Assembly: GCF_029581355.1 (NCBI RefSeq)
Contig: NZ_CP120849.1
Coordinates: 652,501 to 716,500, forward strand
Direction of reading: 5' to 3'
Length of the DNA stretch: 64,000 bases
Source: Parabacteroides chongii
Lineage (GTDB): Bacteria; Bacteroidota; Bacteroidia; Bacteroidales; Tannerellaceae
Every line of letters begins with the position of its first letter. Position 1 is the first letter of the stretch. The notes beneath the pieces were generated by a model that was not told the origin of the DNA, ran no database searches, and saw only the letters and a list, made by a program, of their open reading frames with translations. The position numbers were made by a program, and so were the translations under genes. Shown here piece by piece: positions 24,773-34,800 of this stretch.

Positions 24773-27400
24773 TTACTTCAAATCAGCCGCTTCCAGTATC
24801 CGGTCGACAGCCTGAGCCAAACCATCCGAATTTTTACCTCCGGCAGTTGCGAAGTGAGCCTGGCCACCACCGCCGCCCTGGATCAGTTTGGCAGCATCTT
24901 TCACTAACTTGCTTGCATCCAAGCCATCGGCTACGAGCGGTTCGCTCAACATAACCATCAAAGCACATTTGGCACCGTCCTTAATTCCGGCTACGAAGCA
25001 TACTTTTTCATCCGTATTGCTTTCGCCCTTGATCTGGAATGCCAGGTCCTTGATCGCATCCACATTGGCTTCGCCACGGTAGACAACCACTTTCACACCG
25101 TGACGTTCTACCGCTTTCGCAATCAGTTCTTTCTTCAACGTAGCGACTTTTTCCTTCACATAATCGCCCACCTGTTTTTTCAGTTCCGCATTTTCTTCGA
25201 TAGATTTGCGGATCGTCTGCGCCAGGTTAGGTACATTATTAAATAAAGCACGCAGTTCACGCATTGAATCCTGTAACATGAATGTATAGTTCTCTGCACC
25301 TTCGGCCGTCACCGCTTCGATACGGCGAACACCTGCTGCAATGGAACTTTCTGCCACTACACGCAATGAACCGATCATACCGGTTGCCGGGATATGCGTA
25401 CCACCGCACAACTCGATAGAAGAACCGTATTTAACCACACGTACTTCTTCGCCATACTTTTCACCGAACAGAGCCATAGCACCCAAAGCCTGAGCCTGTG
25501 CGATCGGCATATTGCGGTGCTCTTCCAGCGGGAAGTTGGCACGGATCTTTTCACTCACCAGCTTTTCTACCTGACGGATCTCCTCGTCGGTCACTTTCTG
25601 GAAGTGAGAGAAGTCGAAACGAAGGGCTTCGGGAGAAACGAAAGAACCTTTCTGTTCGACATGTGTTCCCAGCACTTCACGCAAAGCTTCGTGCAACAAG
25701 TGGGTAGCCGAGTGATTGCATTCACACTGGATACGTTTCTTTTCATTGATCTTAGCCGTAAACGTAACCGTTACATCTTTCGGCAAGCGAGTGACGAAAT
25801 GTACCGGCAGGTTGTTTTCACGCTTGGTATCTATTACATCCAGTTTCTCATCGTCAGCGATCAACCATCCGGTATCACCGACCTGTCCGCCCATCTCTGC
25901 ATAGAACGGAGTCTGGTCCAGGACGATCTGGAAAAGTTCTTTATTCTTCTGTTTGATCTTACGGTAACGCAGGATCTCGGCTTCACATTCGAACAGGTCG
26001 TAACCAACGAACTTGGCTTCACCTTCTTTCAGAACCACCCAGTCGCCTGTCTCGATAGCGGCAGCATTGCGGGCACGTTCTTTCTGTTTCTGCATTTCGG
26101 CATTGAACTCTTCGATATTTACCTCCATACCGTTTTCACGCAGGATCAGTTCAGTCAGGTCCAACGGGAATCCGTAAGTATCATATAATGTAAAGGCATC
26201 CACACCGCTGATAACGGTTTTACCGGCAGCCTTTGTTTCTTCCATTTTCTTATCCAGCAGACGGATACCTGTTTCCAGAGTGCGCAGGAATGATTCTTCT
26301 TCTTCCTTGATCACTTTCTCGATCAGCGTCTTTTGGGCAACCAGTTCAGGATAAGCATCTCCCATCGTTTCGATCAGGACAGGCAGCAAGCTGTACATAA
26401 ATGCTTCGCGGCGACCGAGGAAGGTATAACCGTAACGAACGGCACGGCGCAGGATACGACGGATCACATAACCGGCTTTGGCATTCGACGGCAACTGACC
26501 GTCTGTGATAGAGAATGCGATCGTACGGATATGGTCGGCAATCACACGCATAGCGATATCCTGTTGTCTGTTCTCGCCATATTTTGTTCCGGTCTTTCCG
26601 GCAATGACCTGGATGATCGGCTGGAAGACATCGGTATCGTAATTGGAAGTCTTACCCTGCAGGGACATACACAGACGTTCGAATCCCATACCTGTATCGA
26701 TCACCTTGGCAGGCAGCGGTTCCAGCGAACCGTCCGCTTTACGGTTGAACTGCATGAACACCAGGTTCCAAATCTCGATCACCTGCGGATGATCTTTGTT
26801 GACCATTTCGGCACCGCTCTTGGCAGCACGTTCTTCGTCCGAACGGAGGTCTATATGGATTTCAGAGCAGGGACCGCAAGGACCGGTATCACCCATTTCC
26901 CAAAAATTATCATGTTTGTTACCGTTGATGATATGATCCTTCGGCAGGAACTGCTCCCAGTATCCGGCAGCTTCATCGTCACGCGACAAACCTTCGGCGG
27001 GACTTCCTTCAAATACAGTTGCATACAAACGTTTCGGGTCCAGCTTCAGAACATCTACCAGATATTCCCATGCCCATCCGATCGCTTCCTTCTTGAAATA
27101 ATCACCGAACGACCAGTTTCCCAACATTTCAAACATGGTGTGATGATAGGTATCGTGTCCTACCTCTTCTAGGTCGTTATGCTTTCCGCTTACACGAAGA
27201 CATTTCTGCGAGTCCGCGACGCGAGAATACTTAATAGGTACATTTCCCAGGATTATATCTTTAAACTGGTTCATGCCCGCATTGGTGAACATCAATGTCG
27301 GGTCACCCTTCACTACCATTGGAGCAGACGGTACAATCTGGTGCTGCTTGGAAGCGAAGAACTCTTTAAACGATTCACGGATTTCTTTTGCTGTCAACAT
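24773..27400 (-). CDS. alaS: Alanine-tRNA ligase
   Basis: 875 residues, full length for bacterial AlaRS. The class II catalytic core is at the N-terminus ([50 protein letters not shown]), followed by the tRNA-recognition region, the editing domain ([13 protein letters not shown], and the zinc ligand CGGTH at about 665) and the C-Ala oligomerisation domain ending [14 protein letters not shown]. It charges tRNA-Ala and edits mis-activated Ser/Gly. No anomalies. The gene is single, divergent from the M23 peptidase gene; their promoters overlap. Confidence 0.99.
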   Translation of the reverse strand: MLTAKEIRESFKEFFASKQHQIVPSAPMVVKGDPTLMFTNAGMNQFKDIILGNVPIKYSRVADSQKCLRVSGKHNDLEEVGHDTYHHTMFEMLGNWSFGDYFKKEAIGWAWEYLVDVLKLDPKRLYATVFEGSPAEGLSRDDEAAGYWEQFLPKDHIINGNKHDNFWEMGDTGPCGPCSEIHIDLRSDEERAAKSGAEMVNKDHPQVIEIWNLVFMQFNRKADGSLEPLPAKVIDTGMGFERLCMSLQGKTSNYDTDVFQPIIQVIAGKTGTKYGENRQQDIAMRVIADHIRTIAFSITDGQLPSNAKAGYVIRRILRRAVRYGYTFLGRREAFMYSLLPVLIETMGDAYPELVAQKTLIEKVIKEEEESFLRTLETGIRLLDKKMEETKAAGKTVISGVDAFTLYDTYGFPLDLTELILRENGMEVNIEEFNAEMQKQKERARNAAAIETGDWVVLKEGEAKFVGYDLFECEAEILRYRKIKQKNKELFQIVLDQTPFYAEMGGQVGDTGWLIADDEKLDVIDTKRENNLPVHFVTRLPKDVTVTFTAKINEKKRIQCECNHSATHLLHEALREVLGTHVEQKGSFVSPEALRFDFSHFQKVTDEEIRQVEKLVSEKIRANFPLEEHRNMPIAQAQALGAMALFGEKYGEEVRVVKYGSSIELCGGTHIPATGMIGSLRVVAESSIAAGVRRIEAVTAEGAENYTFMLQDSMRELRALFNNVPNLAQTIRKSIEENAELKKQVGDYVKEKVATLKKELIAKAVERHGVKVVVYRGEANVDAIKDLAFQIKGESNTDEKVCFVAGIKDGAKCALMVMLSEPLVADGLDASKLVKDAAKLIQGGGGGQAHFATAGGKNSDGLAQAVDRILEAADLK

Positions 27401-27440
27401 AATCTATTTATATAGTTCTCGTTAATATTCTGAAAAACAA

Positions 27441-27471
27441 TTTGCAAAAGTACTGCAAATTATTATTTTTG
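27441..27471 (+). promoter_or_regulatory. Promoter of the M23 peptidase gene (-33/-7)
   Basis: TTTG (27441-27444), 19-bp spacer, TATTTTTG (27464-27471): exact match to the Bacteroidetes consensus, 26 bp before the ATG. Overlaps the alaS -7 box on the other strand. Confidence 0.85.
27445..27452 (-). promoter_or_regulatory. alaS -7 box, overlapping the divergent promoter
   Basis: TACTTTTG on the minus strand, 44 bp before the alaS ATG. It abuts the TTTG -33 box of the M23 gene, so polymerases could not bind both at once. Confidence 0.6.
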
Positions 27472-27497
27472 CACGTATCCAAGCAATAAAATATTCA

Positions 27498-28481
27498 ATG
27501 AAACTGTTTAAAACAAGAAAAACATATTACTTATATAACCCGAACACGCTCAGTTACGAGCGCGTTTACCCCTCCGCCAAAGACCGTTTCTTCATTGTGC
27601 TCCGTCATTTGAGTATCGGTGCGGCAATCGGTATCGGTGTCTTTTTTATCCTGATGTACACGATCGACTCGCCGGTCGAATCGCTGCTGAAGAAAGAGAA
27701 CAAACTGCTGCAAACCCAATACGAAGTACTCTCCCTGCGTCTGACGAATGCCTTGGATGTCCTGGACGACATCCAGCAACGCGATGAAAATCTGTATCGC
27801 GCAATCTTCCAGGCGGAATCCATTCCGGAATCGGTGCGCAAGTCCGGTTTCGGAGGAACCAACCGTTACGAACATCTGATGAGCCTGCCTAACCCGGAAC
27901 TGGTAGTCTCTACCGCACAGAAGATGGATATGCTGTCCAAGCAGCTATATATACAGTCCAACTCCCTGGAGGAGCTGATCAAGCTGGGAAAGAACCAGGA
28001 AGAACGCAGCCGGTGTATACCTGCCATACAGCCCATATCCAATAAGGACCTGCGCCGTACGGCTTCCGGTTACGGGGTGCGTATCGACCCGATCTACCGG
28101 ACCCCCCGTTTCCACTCGGGGATGGACTTCTCTGCCAAAGTCGGAACGGAGATTTATGCGACCGGTGACGGCGTGGTTACTTTTGCCGCCTGGAAACAAG
28201 GGTATGGTAACTGTCTGATGATCGATCACGGCTACGGATTCCAGACACTTTACGGACACATGAGCAAATTCAAAAAACGTGTCGGCCAGAAGGTGACGCG
28301 CGGAGAAGTGATCGGTGAAGTCGGAAATACCGGAAAATCAACCGGTCCACACCTGCATTACGAAGTGATAGTACGTGGCAAACATGATAACCCGTCCAGA
28401 TATTACTATATGGATCTTACTCCGGAAGAATACGACCGTATGATCCAGATCGCAGAAAACCATGGACAGGTAATGGATTAA
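27498..28481 (+). CDS. M23-family cell-wall endopeptidase (membrane-anchored)
   Basis: 327 residues. A short cytoplasmic N-terminus is followed by one transmembrane helix at about 35-53 (LSIGAAIGIGVFFILMYTI), a coiled-coil stretch at about 60-95 and a LytM/M23 domain at about 195-310. The zinc ligands are present: HSGMDFS (HxxxD), and HLHYEV (HxH), with YGHMS between. It cleaves peptidoglycan cross-bridges or stem peptides in the periplasm, either actively or as a regulator of cell separation. A MerR-type gene follows after 14 bp, so the two are co-transcribed from the strong upstream promoter. Confidence 0.93.
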   Translation: MKLFKTRKTYYLYNPNTLSYERVYPSAKDRFFIVLRHLSIGAAIGIGVFFILMYTIDSPVESLLKKENKLLQTQYEVLSLRLTNALDVLDDIQQRDENLYRAIFQAESIPESVRKSGFGGTNRYEHLMSLPNPELVVSTAQKMDMLSKQLYIQSNSLEELIKLGKNQEERSRCIPAIQPISNKDLRRTASGYGVRIDPIYRTPRFHSGMDFSAKVGTEIYATGDGVVTFAAWKQGYGNCLMIDHGYGFQTLYGHMSKFKKRVGQKVTRGEVIGEVGNTGKSTGPHLHYEVIVRGKHDNPSRYYYMDLTPEEYDRMIQIAENHGQVMD

Positions 28482-28495
28482 ACATCTTTAAGACG

Positions 28496-28873
28496 ATGGC
28501 ATTAAATAAAGATAAAAATCTGAAGCTGTATTTCTCCATCAGCGAGGTGGCACAGATGTTCGACGTGAACGAATCGACCCTGCGCTTTTGGGAAAAAGAA
28601 TTTGATATTATCCGCCCGCGCAAGACGGCCAAAGGAACCCGTTTCTACAAGCAGGAAGATATCGACGCGGTACGTCTGATCTTCCATCTAGTCAAGGAAC
28701 GGGGCATGACGCTGGCGGGTGCCCGGCAAAAACTGAAAGATAACAGGGAGACAACGATCCGGCAGGAAGAGATTGTCAATAAACTGAAACAAATAAAGGA
28801 AGAACTATTGTCGATGAAAGCCGCGTTCGATGCCCTCGACCCTTCCGAAATCCCCCAGGAAGAGAAAATCTAA
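28496..28873 (+). CDS. MerR-family transcriptional regulator
   Basis: 125 residues. The N-terminal MerR winged-helix domain reads YFSISEVAQMFDVNESTLRFWEKEFDIIRPRKTAKGTRFYKQEDIDAVRLI; the C-terminal third is a coiled coil for dimerisation (IRQEEIVNKLKQIKEELLSMKAAF). No ligand-binding domain or Cys metal site. Located in an operon behind the M23 peptidase, an arrangement conserved in Bacteroidales, suggesting a role in cell-envelope or growth control rather than metal sensing; that is inference. Confidence 0.9.
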   Translation: MALNKDKNLKLYFSISEVAQMFDVNESTLRFWEKEFDIIRPRKTAKGTRFYKQEDIDAVRLIFHLVKERGMTLAGARQKLKDNRETTIRQEEIVNKLKQIKEELLSMKAAFDALDPSEIPQEEKI

Positions 28874-28939
28874 GCCAAACAATTAGCAGGTTACGCCGGA
28901 AAAGTGTACCTTCGCCGACAATTTAATAGAACAATAAAT

Positions 28940-29335
28940 ATGGAAATTACGGGAAAGATTATTGCCGTACTGCCAGTACAGGGCGGCACAAGTAAAAACG
29001 GAAACGAGTGGAAAAAACAGGAGTACGTATTAGAAACACATGACCAATACCCTAAGAAAGTTTGCTTCCAGATCTTCGGTGCCGACCGCATCGAACAGGC
29101 AGCGATACAACCCGGAGAAGAATTGACCGTATCATTCGATATAGATAGCCGTGAATATCAGGGACGTTGGTTCACAAATATCAACGCATGGAAGGTAGAC
29201 CGTCCGATGACGATGGCTCCTCAGTCTGCACCGGGTGCTATGACTCCGGATAATTTTGCACCGGCTTCTGCACCGACAGCACCGGCTGCTCCTGATTTCG
29301 GTCCGGCTAATCCGATCGACGACCTGCCATTTTAG
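28940..29335 (+). CDS. DUF3127-family protein (SSB-like OB fold)
   Basis: 131 residues from ATG 28940, the natural start (MEITGKIIAVLPVQGGTSKN). The N-terminal 90 residues fit DUF3127, whose members look like small OB-fold, single-strand-binding-type proteins (KKQEYVLETHDQYPKKVCFQIFG; WFTNINAWKVDRP). The C-terminus is Pro/Ala-rich and ends in the acidic tip DDLPF, much like the SSB C-terminal tail that recruits replication and repair proteins. Its TAG stop is the first codon of a TTGACAG-family repeat. Likely a nucleic-acid-binding accessory protein; not proven. Confidence 0.85.
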   Translation: MEITGKIIAVLPVQGGTSKNGNEWKKQEYVLETHDQYPKKVCFQIFGADRIEQAAIQPGEELTVSFDIDSREYQGRWFTNINAWKVDRPMTMAPQSAPGAMTPDNFAPASAPTAPAAPDFGPANPIDDLPF

Positions 29336-29432
29336 TTGACAGTTGACAAGTGACAGTTGACAGTTATTTCGGCTTTCAACCAATTTATTTCGAAGCTAAA
29401 ATTGTCAACTGTCACTTGTCTACTATCAACTG
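29336..29432. repeat. Interspersed inverted repeat (TTGACAG family), copy 3
   Basis: Starts immediately after the DUF3127 stop (TAG followed by TTGACAGTTGACAAGTGAC) and ends at the stop of the convergent tamL gene. The arms are complementary with few mismatches. Likely bidirectional transcription end. Confidence 0.8.
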
Positions 29433-31820
29433 TTAGAACGGATACCCGATTGCCAGGTGCCAGCCCGGAGTATATTTGGGAACGTTGAAATAACCGTTTT
29501 TATCCGTTTCGTAAGGGACATGCAGAGGGATACCCATATCCAAACGGATAACGATAAAGGTCAGGTCGTAACGCAAACCGACACCGGCATCGAGTGCCAG
29601 GTCTTTCAGGAAACGGCCCCATTTCAACTGACCGCCGGGACGTTGATCGTCGTTACGGATCAGCCAGATATTACCGGTATCGATAAAAGCCGCCCCGTGC
29701 AGGTCGCCCAGGATCGGGAAACGGTATTCGAGATTGGCTTCGAACTTCAGGTCGCCGGTCTGATCCAAATAACTGTATGCATTCTTTTCCTCCGGACGAT
29801 AGCGGCCCGGACCAATCGAACGGATCGTGAAAGCACGCAGGCTGTTCGCCCCACCAATATAGAACTGCTCGTTGTAAGGAGATATGCGGGCATTTCCGTA
29901 ACTATAGATAGCTCCCGCCATCATACGGCCGACCAGGTGCTGGTTATGACCGATCTTATAATTGTAACGGACCTCCGCCGTTCCTTTCACGAACTGGGCG
30001 AATTTATTCCCCAACAAATGCTTTCCTTCCTCATTGAATTTCTGTCCGGCAATAGCATAACCGGCAGCCAACAAGTTACCCGCCTGTGAAACGGACAGCT
30101 GCAGCCAGGTATGATTCCGCTTGGAAGTGATCGGGGCATCATCGTAGGTATAGGTATACCCCATTGCTGGTACGAACTGATTCTCCAAACTCAGCTTCAG
30201 GGCACGGTTATATTGCGTTATACTGTCAAACTCATGCGTCGTCGACTGGAGCAGATTGTATGTCAGCTTGAACGGCGTGATCGAATGGTGGCTGGTGGCA
30301 GACGACTGATAATCGTACGAAGCATTCCCACCAAAGGCCAGCATCTTAAAGAAACGCGCCCGGTTCAATTGGTCGACATACAGGCGGAACGAGGTACTCG
30401 AAGGATACAAGCCATCCTTTTTCATCATTCCGGGGAACAGCAACTGCGGGAATGTCAGCGTCCCGCTCAATCCCATCTCCCAGCTATTGATAGCCGATTT
30501 GGCACCGTCCACCCGCTTACCGGTCTGCCACTCGTAAGAACCGCGCAAACGTACGCCGAAGGTCTCACCTCCACCGAACACGTTTCGCTTGGTCACACTG
30601 AAGATAGCTCCCGGACCTAGCTGGTCGTTACTCTTCGATGTCACGTTCACTTCCAGCTCGCCATCGAGCGGCAGGTCATAAACCGTATTGATCTTCAGGT
30701 CGAGAGTATCCTGGCGACGAGCCGTATCGCGCGGGATATATTGCATTTCGGAATACCGGAAAATGCCGAGACGCGAATAACTGGTCTGCGTCCGCTGCTG
30801 ACTCTCCTGCGAATAGAGGTCGCCGGAATGGAAACGCAGGCGGTTGTAAAGTACCGACGGGCGGACACGCAGTTTGCCTTCGTAATAGACCGTCATATCT
30901 TTATAACGGATCGAATCGGTCGGCGGCTCGTTATTATAGCCGTTCAGCCAGACGGAAATATCACCGATCGTCCACGGACGGAGAGCCGCACGCGGCAGAC
31001 CCGGCTTCGTCATGACACGGAGTGCCACTTTACCGGGGTTCATGATCGTATCCGCCTGGTAAGTGATGAACTCGGGACGGAAATAATAGAATCCATTGTT
31101 ACGCAGCAGAGAGGTGATACGCTGCCGCTCGGCTTCCAAATTCGTTACGTTGAAGTTATCCCCATCACGGAGCAGGCGGTCGCCTATCGTATTTTGTACC
31201 AGCGTATCCATCTTATGACGCATCCTGACATAACGGATACTGTCATAGGTATAAGGCTGGTTCATCTCCACCTGGTAGACCAGTTTGGCTTTCTTTGCAT
31301 TCTTCGGGTTGGTATCCACCTGGAAAGAAGTCGTACCGTTGAAGTAGCCGTATTCTTTCAGCAGGTTCTGCGCCACTTTGATACGCACGTCGGGATTCAC
31401 CGTCGAGATGAATACCGGCTTGGCTGCCAGCTTGTCGAAAATCCATTTTCCGACCTTTCCTTTCCTATTGACAAAAGCGTTATAGACCCACAGGCCGAAA
31501 GGGAACGGCACGCGGATGGACGAACTTCCCAACAGGGCATTGTTGGGAGGGTAGGCAAGAGCGCCCTCCACTTCAGCAAGGGCATCCTCGCCGGCGGTCG
31601 TCTGATCGTCGTGGGTAACGTCGATCTTTTTGATTCCGGTATAAAGGACTTCACCCTCGGGGAGGTTTTTGGTAGTTGAGCAGGAGGCTAATAAGAACAA
31701 GAGAAGGGAGAAGATGACACACCCCCTACCCCCTCTCAAGAGGGGAAATGAATACTGTTTGTTACGGGAACAAATGGTAACTTCCAACAATCTATATAGT
31801 ATATCTTTCTTTTTCATCAT
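29433..31820 (-). CDS. tamL: TamL, BamA/TamA-like outer-membrane lipoprotein
   Basis: 795 residues. The lipoprotein signal has its core at LLLFLLASC with Cys47 followed by STTKNLPEGEVLYTG, the typical TamL start. POTRA-like domains lie at about 70-390 and the Omp85 16-strand barrel at about 400-795 (YIGGANSLRAFTIRSIGPGRYRP is the conserved loop-6 VRGF/Y-type region). TamL works with the inner-membrane-anchored TamB to move lipids or insert barrels in the outer membrane. The gene overlaps tamB by four bases (ATGA). Oddity: the signal peptide is about 47 residues, with residues about 25-35 (FPLLRGGRGC) encoded by a dispersed palindromic repeat at 31717-31748. Confidence 0.9.
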   Translation of the reverse strand: MMKKKDILYRLLEVTICSRNKQYSFPLLRGGRGCVIFSLLLFLLASCSTTKNLPEGEVLYTGIKKIDVTHDDQTTAGEDALAEVEGALAYPPNNALLGSSSIRVPFPFGLWVYNAFVNRKGKVGKWIFDKLAAKPVFISTVNPDVRIKVAQNLLKEYGYFNGTTSFQVDTNPKNAKKAKLVYQVEMNQPYTYDSIRYVRMRHKMDTLVQNTIGDRLLRDGDNFNVTNLEAERQRITSLLRNNGFYYFRPEFITYQADTIMNPGKVALRVMTKPGLPRAALRPWTIGDISVWLNGYNNEPPTDSIRYKDMTVYYEGKLRVRPSVLYNRLRFHSGDLYSQESQQRTQTSYSRLGIFRYSEMQYIPRDTARRQDTLDLKINTVYDLPLDGELEVNVTSKSNDQLGPGAIFSVTKRNVFGGGETFGVRLRGSYEWQTGKRVDGAKSAINSWEMGLSGTLTFPQLLFPGMMKKDGLYPSSTSFRLYVDQLNRARFFKMLAFGGNASYDYQSSATSHHSITPFKLTYNLLQSTTHEFDSITQYNRALKLSLENQFVPAMGYTYTYDDAPITSKRNHTWLQLSVSQAGNLLAAGYAIAGQKFNEEGKHLLGNKFAQFVKGTAEVRYNYKIGHNQHLVGRMMAGAIYSYGNARISPYNEQFYIGGANSLRAFTIRSIGPGRYRPEEKNAYSYLDQTGDLKFEANLEYRFPILGDLHGAAFIDTGNIWLIRNDDQRPGGQLKWGRFLKDLALDAGVGLRYDLTFIVIRLDMGIPLHVPYETDKNGYFNVPKYTPGWHLAIGYPF
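31717..31748. repeat. CCCCTCTTGAGAGGGG repeat inside tamL
   Basis: These 32 bases match 51824-51855 with two differences and the other arm (51766-51797) in inverse orientation. Here the repeat is translated in frame as part of the TamL signal peptide, without disturbing the gene. Confidence 0.8.
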
Positions 31821-34800
31821 TCCTCCTCATAAACCGGTTTAGGTCTATTCTTCTTAAAGTTGAACAACTCCCGCATATGAAGCATCTTGCGGCGCAGGAC
31901 AATACCGACACCTGTCTCCGTGATCTCCCCTTCCAACAGACTTTCGTAGTTCTTGTCGTGGAACAACTTCACATAGCGCGTTCCGCTGGCATCCAAACGG
32001 TACTCGATCGAAACATTGTCGATAAATGCCTGTGTTTGGTTGCTGTTGCTTGCATTTTCGCCGGTCGAGATACGGCCGCCCAGCACGATACGGATACGGT
32101 CGTTCCAAAAACGTTTGGCAAAGCTGAAATTATAATCGGTCCGCTGTCCGCCTGTTCCGTCGCCATTCTCGTCGTAGCTATCCATACCGAAGGAGATATC
32201 GACCGTCTTCAGGGCACTTCCGGCAATATTACTGATCTCGCTGTTCAGGAAACTGTTCAGGGCGGCCCCCATATTCAAGTTCTGCTTTCCACCGCTGCTG
32301 TTTGCCAAATACATTCCGGTAATAATCATACCGACAGCCAGTTTCGTCCGTTCATCCTCACCCATACTGTTCAGACTCGTCTGCATGGACTGATCTTCGG
32401 GAGCCGTCAAGACAAACTGCAAGCCCAGATTCTCCAGTTGTTGCTTCAGGGCAATACCCACATCGAAGTTCACCATACGCGAACCGCTACCATCCTGGGT
32501 TACATTAGTACGGATGCGTTCGGTAGCCGTCAGATCCAAATACGGGTCCATCGGATCGCCGCTCCATTGCACATAACTGCCGTCCTGTATATTAAATTCC
32601 TTCAACGGGATGATCGGCAAAGCATATTTCACAATACCGCCCGAAAGCGTATAACGTCCGTTCAGGATCATATCACCCTGCGGGGTATACTGGAAAGAGA
32701 GGTCGCCCCCACCTTCGAGTTCCACTTTGCTGGAGCGGTCAGGAGTGATATCCGCATTCAGCCGTACGGACTGGTCGATGCGTATCGTCAGCAACATATC
32801 CAGACCGCCCAAAGGTAACGGAGCTTCCTGCCGGCGGCGGTTCACCAGTGTATCTTCAAAAGAGGTGAAAGTCACCAGGTCGGAAAGGCGGTCCTGCACA
32901 GTCAGCGGAGAATCCTTCATGACATAAGTCACGTTCGTTCCGCCCAACAGCTGCAGGCTGCCACGCATCATCAGCGCATCGAGCGGACCTTTCACCGTCG
33001 ATGCCAGGTTGACGAGCAACTTGCCATACACCATACTTTCCTTATTCCGTTTCACATCGAGCAACTGCATATGGTCAGCGGTCAGTTTCAAGTCTGCCAT
33101 CATCCGTGACGGATTCCGGAAATCGACCGTACCGTCTATCACAAACGGGTTCTTTCCCGCGGCATGGATATGGTATTCGTCGAACAGGATCTTGTTGTCC
33201 TTCACCACGATCTGCTTATCATCCACCCGGAAACTGGTTCCCACGGCGGTCACGAACATCGAGGTCGAATCCATCTCGATATATCCGTTCACTTCGGGCG
33301 CCTTACTACTGCCCTTTATCGTCATATTTCCTTCCAGTACGCCGTTCAGCGATGCCATATTATCAGGGATAAACGGGTTCACCATATCCAACGGCAGATG
33401 CGTCACGTCGAGCGTTCCGTCCAAATGATCTTCTTTCCCCATCTTATAAAGGGCAGTCGCCGACATCACTTCGTTCTGATCGCGAAAGAAGTGCATATCG
33501 ACCTGATGCTTATTATCCGCCAGCGGGAGATAAACGGTACTGAACATCAGTTCCCCTACCCGTCCGCCTTCGTAGATCAGATTGTCGATATTCGCATCGA
33601 CCACCACCAGGAATGAACTGTCCGACGGCGCGTACTGCATATCCGCACTCAGTATCCCCTGCATGGCAGGTATCTCCGTAAATGCTTTCGAGATAACGTC
33701 CAGGTTGATCTGGCTCAATTCGAGATGCAGTTCCTCCATCTTATCCTTTTCGGGCAGCGAATGAATCCACAAAGAGGCATTCTCATCACCCGACAGGCGA
33801 ACGTTGGCAGCAATATCTTTCTCATTCTTATAAAGAATATAATTATCCGGATTCAGTTTGAAAGGACGGAAAGCCAGGATCGGATTGTCCGGGAAGAGAT
33901 GCAGGTTGATCCCCTCCTCCACCTTGTCGGCACGCAATCCGAGCAGAATACCCGTATCCCCTTTTCCATCTGTGTACAGCACTTCGGCATCGGCAAACGT
34001 ATTCCGGATCTTCCCCTTGACTCCGGCTGTGAAAGGAGCCTGCTGGCGGAATTTCGTCTTGATCACCCCGGCATCATACAGCAGACCGAGTGAGTCCTGA
34101 CGGATGGCAAAACTGATCGTATCGATCCGTGTCGTGTCCTGCATCAGGCTATAGACGCCCGCATCCAGCCGGAAACCTTCTTCAGGAGAGGTAAAGGCTT
34201 CCAGGCTCAGGTTATTGAACGAGATGTTCGCCTGCTGCAATATATTATAGATCGGATTATCCTTCCCCGCCGACACCGCCAAATGCATATCCGGCAACAA
34301 CGGTTTGAAAGCAGGGATATTGATCATTGAATCTTTTTCAAGCTGTTTGTTCAGTCCCTCGGAAATCTTGTTGAACTTGCCGGTCATCGTTTCCAGGTCG
34401 GAGTTACCGGTCAGCACGATCCCCAGGTCGCCCGCATGAAAGGAGACACGGGTGGTATCCTTCGTGCTCTGGGCATGCAGGGTAAGCGTTTTCGGCTTGT
34501 ACGTGCCTGTCGTAGTGATCAGTTCCCAGTTTCCCAGCGTGACATCGACCCGATTGTTCTTCCCCATATCCGTTTCCGCCTCCGCAAAAAGCTGGAAAGA
34601 GGTAGCCAGCGAATCATTCATAAGATGCATGCCGTAGAGGTCTAAATTCGTGACATCGGCAATCACCATCGCCTGGATCTCTTTCTTCAACAACGTGGCA
34701 TTCAGTGTCAGGTCCATTTCCGCCAGCGGGTATTTACTCAACAGGTCGAACTTCAGGAAATTCTTTTCCAGCGAACCGTCCATAGTCACATCGGATACAT

